Assembly (NCBI RefSeq): GCF_005144475.1
Contig: NZ_SWJZ01000008.1
Location: 233,595-297,594 of the forward strand
Source: Rhodobacter capsulatus
Lineage (GTDB): Bacteria > Pseudomonadota > Alphaproteobacteria > Rhodobacterales > Rhodobacteraceae
Direction: 5' to 3'
DNA: 64,000 nucleotides
Part shown: one piece after another, positions 63,000 to 64,000 of the stretch
Layout: the number at the start of each line of letters is the position of its first letter
Position numbering within the stretch: the stretch's first letter is position 1
Translations under genes and position numbers: made by a program
The notes under the pieces: model-generated
The model's input: the letters and a program-made list of their open reading frames with translations, nothing else
Databases searched by the model: none
Told to the model about the DNA's origin: nothing

Positions 63000-63935
63000 A
63001 TGACCGCTGCCCCTGCCTTGTCGCCCCGGACCGTCCGCCTGCCGCGCAGCCGCGCGCGGGTGGCGGCTTTCGTGACCCGGCATCTGACCGGGGCGGGCAC
63101 GTTGCGGCTGCACCGGGCGGCGCTGGGCCTTGATCTCTTGCGCGCGCCCGCGAATGTCGCTTTGGCGCCGGTGCTGCTGGCCTGTCGCGGCGGCGCCCGG
63201 CTGGCGGCCGCCCTGCGGTGGCCCCGGGTGTCGGCCTGGCTTGCGACCCGTCAGGTGCTGCTGCGCACCCGGGTGTCGGCGCAGATCGAGGCGGCGCTTT
63301 TGCGCGATCTGTTCGAAGTGCCGCTGCCCGAAACCGACCCCTGCCCGGGCCGTGCCGCGCTGACGGCCGCGCTTTTCGCCGCGCCGGAATTGCGTGCGCC
63401 GCTGGCGCAGCACCCGGACGGCGGCAAGGCGGCGGCGCAACGGGTGATGGCGGTCCTGACCGATTACACCGGCACCCGGGCCGCCGTGGCGGAACTGACC
63501 ACCGCGCTGGTGACGATCGCGCTCGGCGCGGTGCTGTTTCAGGCGCTGACGCCGGGGATGTTCTCGATCGCGCCGGGACTGGCCGAGGCGGTGTCGCGCG
63601 AAACCGCCGTGGCCGGGTTTCCGCTGGGCGAGACCCTGGGCGGGCTTTGGTACGGGCTGTTTCCGACCGCGCCGGGGCCGTGGTTGACGGCGCTGACGCT
63701 GGTCGGGCTGATGTCGGTCAGCGGTCTTGTCACCGCCTTTGCGGGCTGTCTGGCCGATCCGGTGCAGGCATGGCTTGGCCTGCATCGCCGCCGCCTGCTG
63801 CGCCTGATCGACACGGTCGAGGCCGAGCTGTCCGGCGCGCAGGACCGCCCCTTTGCGACGCGCGAACATTACCTTGTGCGGGTCTTCGATCTTTGGGATG
63901 CGGCGCTGTCGCTGTTGCGCGCCCTGCGAACCTGA
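63000..63935 (+). CDS. Uncharacterised protein (possibly DUF6635-like)
   Basis: I do not recognise a function. The 311-residue product has an Arg-rich N terminus, hydrophobic segments (LLRAPANVALAPVLLAC, TALVTIALGAVLFQAL, ALTLVGLMSVSGLVTAFAG) and a C-terminal helical part. FVTRHLTGAGTLRLHRAALG with DLLRAPANV recalls a proteobacterial family of unknown role, but I am unsure. Start choice is weak: ATGs at 62961 and 63000 both lack good Shine-Dalgarno sites. The 217-base gap before it, shared with the divergent RsmB-type gene, shows no clear motif. Confidence 0.65.
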   Translation: MTAAPALSPRTVRLPRSRARVAAFVTRHLTGAGTLRLHRAALGLDLLRAPANVALAPVLLACRGGARLAAALRWPRVSAWLATRQVLLRTRVSAQIEAALLRDLFEVPLPETDPCPGRAALTAALFAAPELRAPLAQHPDGGKAAAQRVMAVLTDYTGTRAAVAELTTALVTIALGAVLFQALTPGMFSIAPGLAEAVSRETAVAGFPLGETLGGLWYGLFPTAPGPWLTALTLVGLMSVSGLVTAFAGCLADPVQAWLGLHRRRLLRLIDTVEAELSGAQDRPFATREHYLVRVFDLWDAALSLLRALRT

Positions 63936-63958
63936 GCCCGGCCTTCTCCGACAGCAAA

Positions 63959-63989
63959 CGCCGACGGAGGTCCGTCGGCGCTGTCTTTT
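63959..63989 (+). terminator. Rho-independent terminator at the window end
   Basis: A 9-bp perfect stem CGCCGACGG (63959-63967) and CCGTCGGCG (63972-63980) with a 4-base loop runs into CTGTCTTTTC. It closes the transcript of the uncharacterised gene. A run of ten Gs follows to the window edge. Confidence 0.85.
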
Positions 63990-64000
63990 CGGGGGGGGGG

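Noticed and set aside
63991..64000. Run of ten Gs at the window edge
   Set aside because: Too short and cut by the edge; it could be a real homopolymer or a sequencing problem and supports no feature.

Overview
The window is GC-rich, tightly packed chromosomal DNA. Its gene content and order (maf-aroE-coaE-dnaQ, nadABC, leuCD/leuB, kdsD-lptCAB-hpf-ptsN, feo and hmu loci, RsfS/RlmH/GpmI/CtpA chain) point to an alphaproteobacterium of the Rhodobacteraceae, most likely Rhodobacter capsulatus or a close relative. The organism assignment is an inference from gene content; no rRNA lies in the window. Many genes are joined by 4-base ATGA/GTGA or 1-base TGATG overlaps, which I used to choose several start codons.

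Region 1 (1-18.7 kb) is housekeeping. It holds maf-aroE-coaE-dnaQ, nadABC, and a leftward chain rsfS-rlmH-gpmI-envC-like-ctpA-rppH. leuCD has its own promoter and terminator, followed by a membrane protein and an endonuclease/phosphatase-fold protein, leuB, an EamA transporter and tRNA-Pro(CGG).

Region 2 (18.8-43.2 kb) is a transition-metal island. In order it carries a divergent hypothetical gene, an RcnR/DmeR-type repressor with a DmeF-type Co/Ni exporter, a ferrous iron operon with two FeoA proteins (feoA1-feoA2-feoB-feoC), a heme uptake operon (hmuR-S-T-U-V), a five-gene nickel/peptide-family ABC importer and a YbaN-like membrane protein. A siderophore ABC importer (FatBCDE/VctPDGC type), a DUF2218 protein, a periplasmic siderophore esterase, a second TonB-dependent receptor and an AraC-family regulator complete it. 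The ABC importer carries a textbook NikR operator half-site pair (GTATGA-N16-TCATAC) just before its first gene, so it is best read as a nickel importer. Nickel import, nickel/cobalt export, Fe(II), heme and ferric-siderophore uptake therefore sit in about 24 kb. No siderophore biosynthesis genes are visible, which suggests use of siderophores made by others or elsewhere in the genome.

Region 3 (43.2-57.9 kb) is cell envelope. RNase D, KdsD, LptC, LptA, LptB, long HPF and PtsN read rightward. A leftward set follows: sulfotransferase, a GT14-type glycosyltransferase, two related GT2-type glycosyltransferases, GalE, GalU, KdsB and CysQ. A rightward ABC-2 polysaccharide export permease is next to it. 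A PAPS-type sulfotransferase together with the PAP phosphatase CysQ, CMP-Kdo synthesis and a capsule-type permease suggests a sulfated, possibly Kdo-linked surface polysaccharide.

Region 4 (57.9-64 kb) has a LacI-family regulator with a TTG start and two candidate operators, tRNA-Arg(CCT), a YgiQ-type radical SAM protein, an RsmB/NOP rRNA methyltransferase and an uncharacterised protein ending in a strong terminator. I saw no CRISPR array, insertion sequence, prophage or rRNA.
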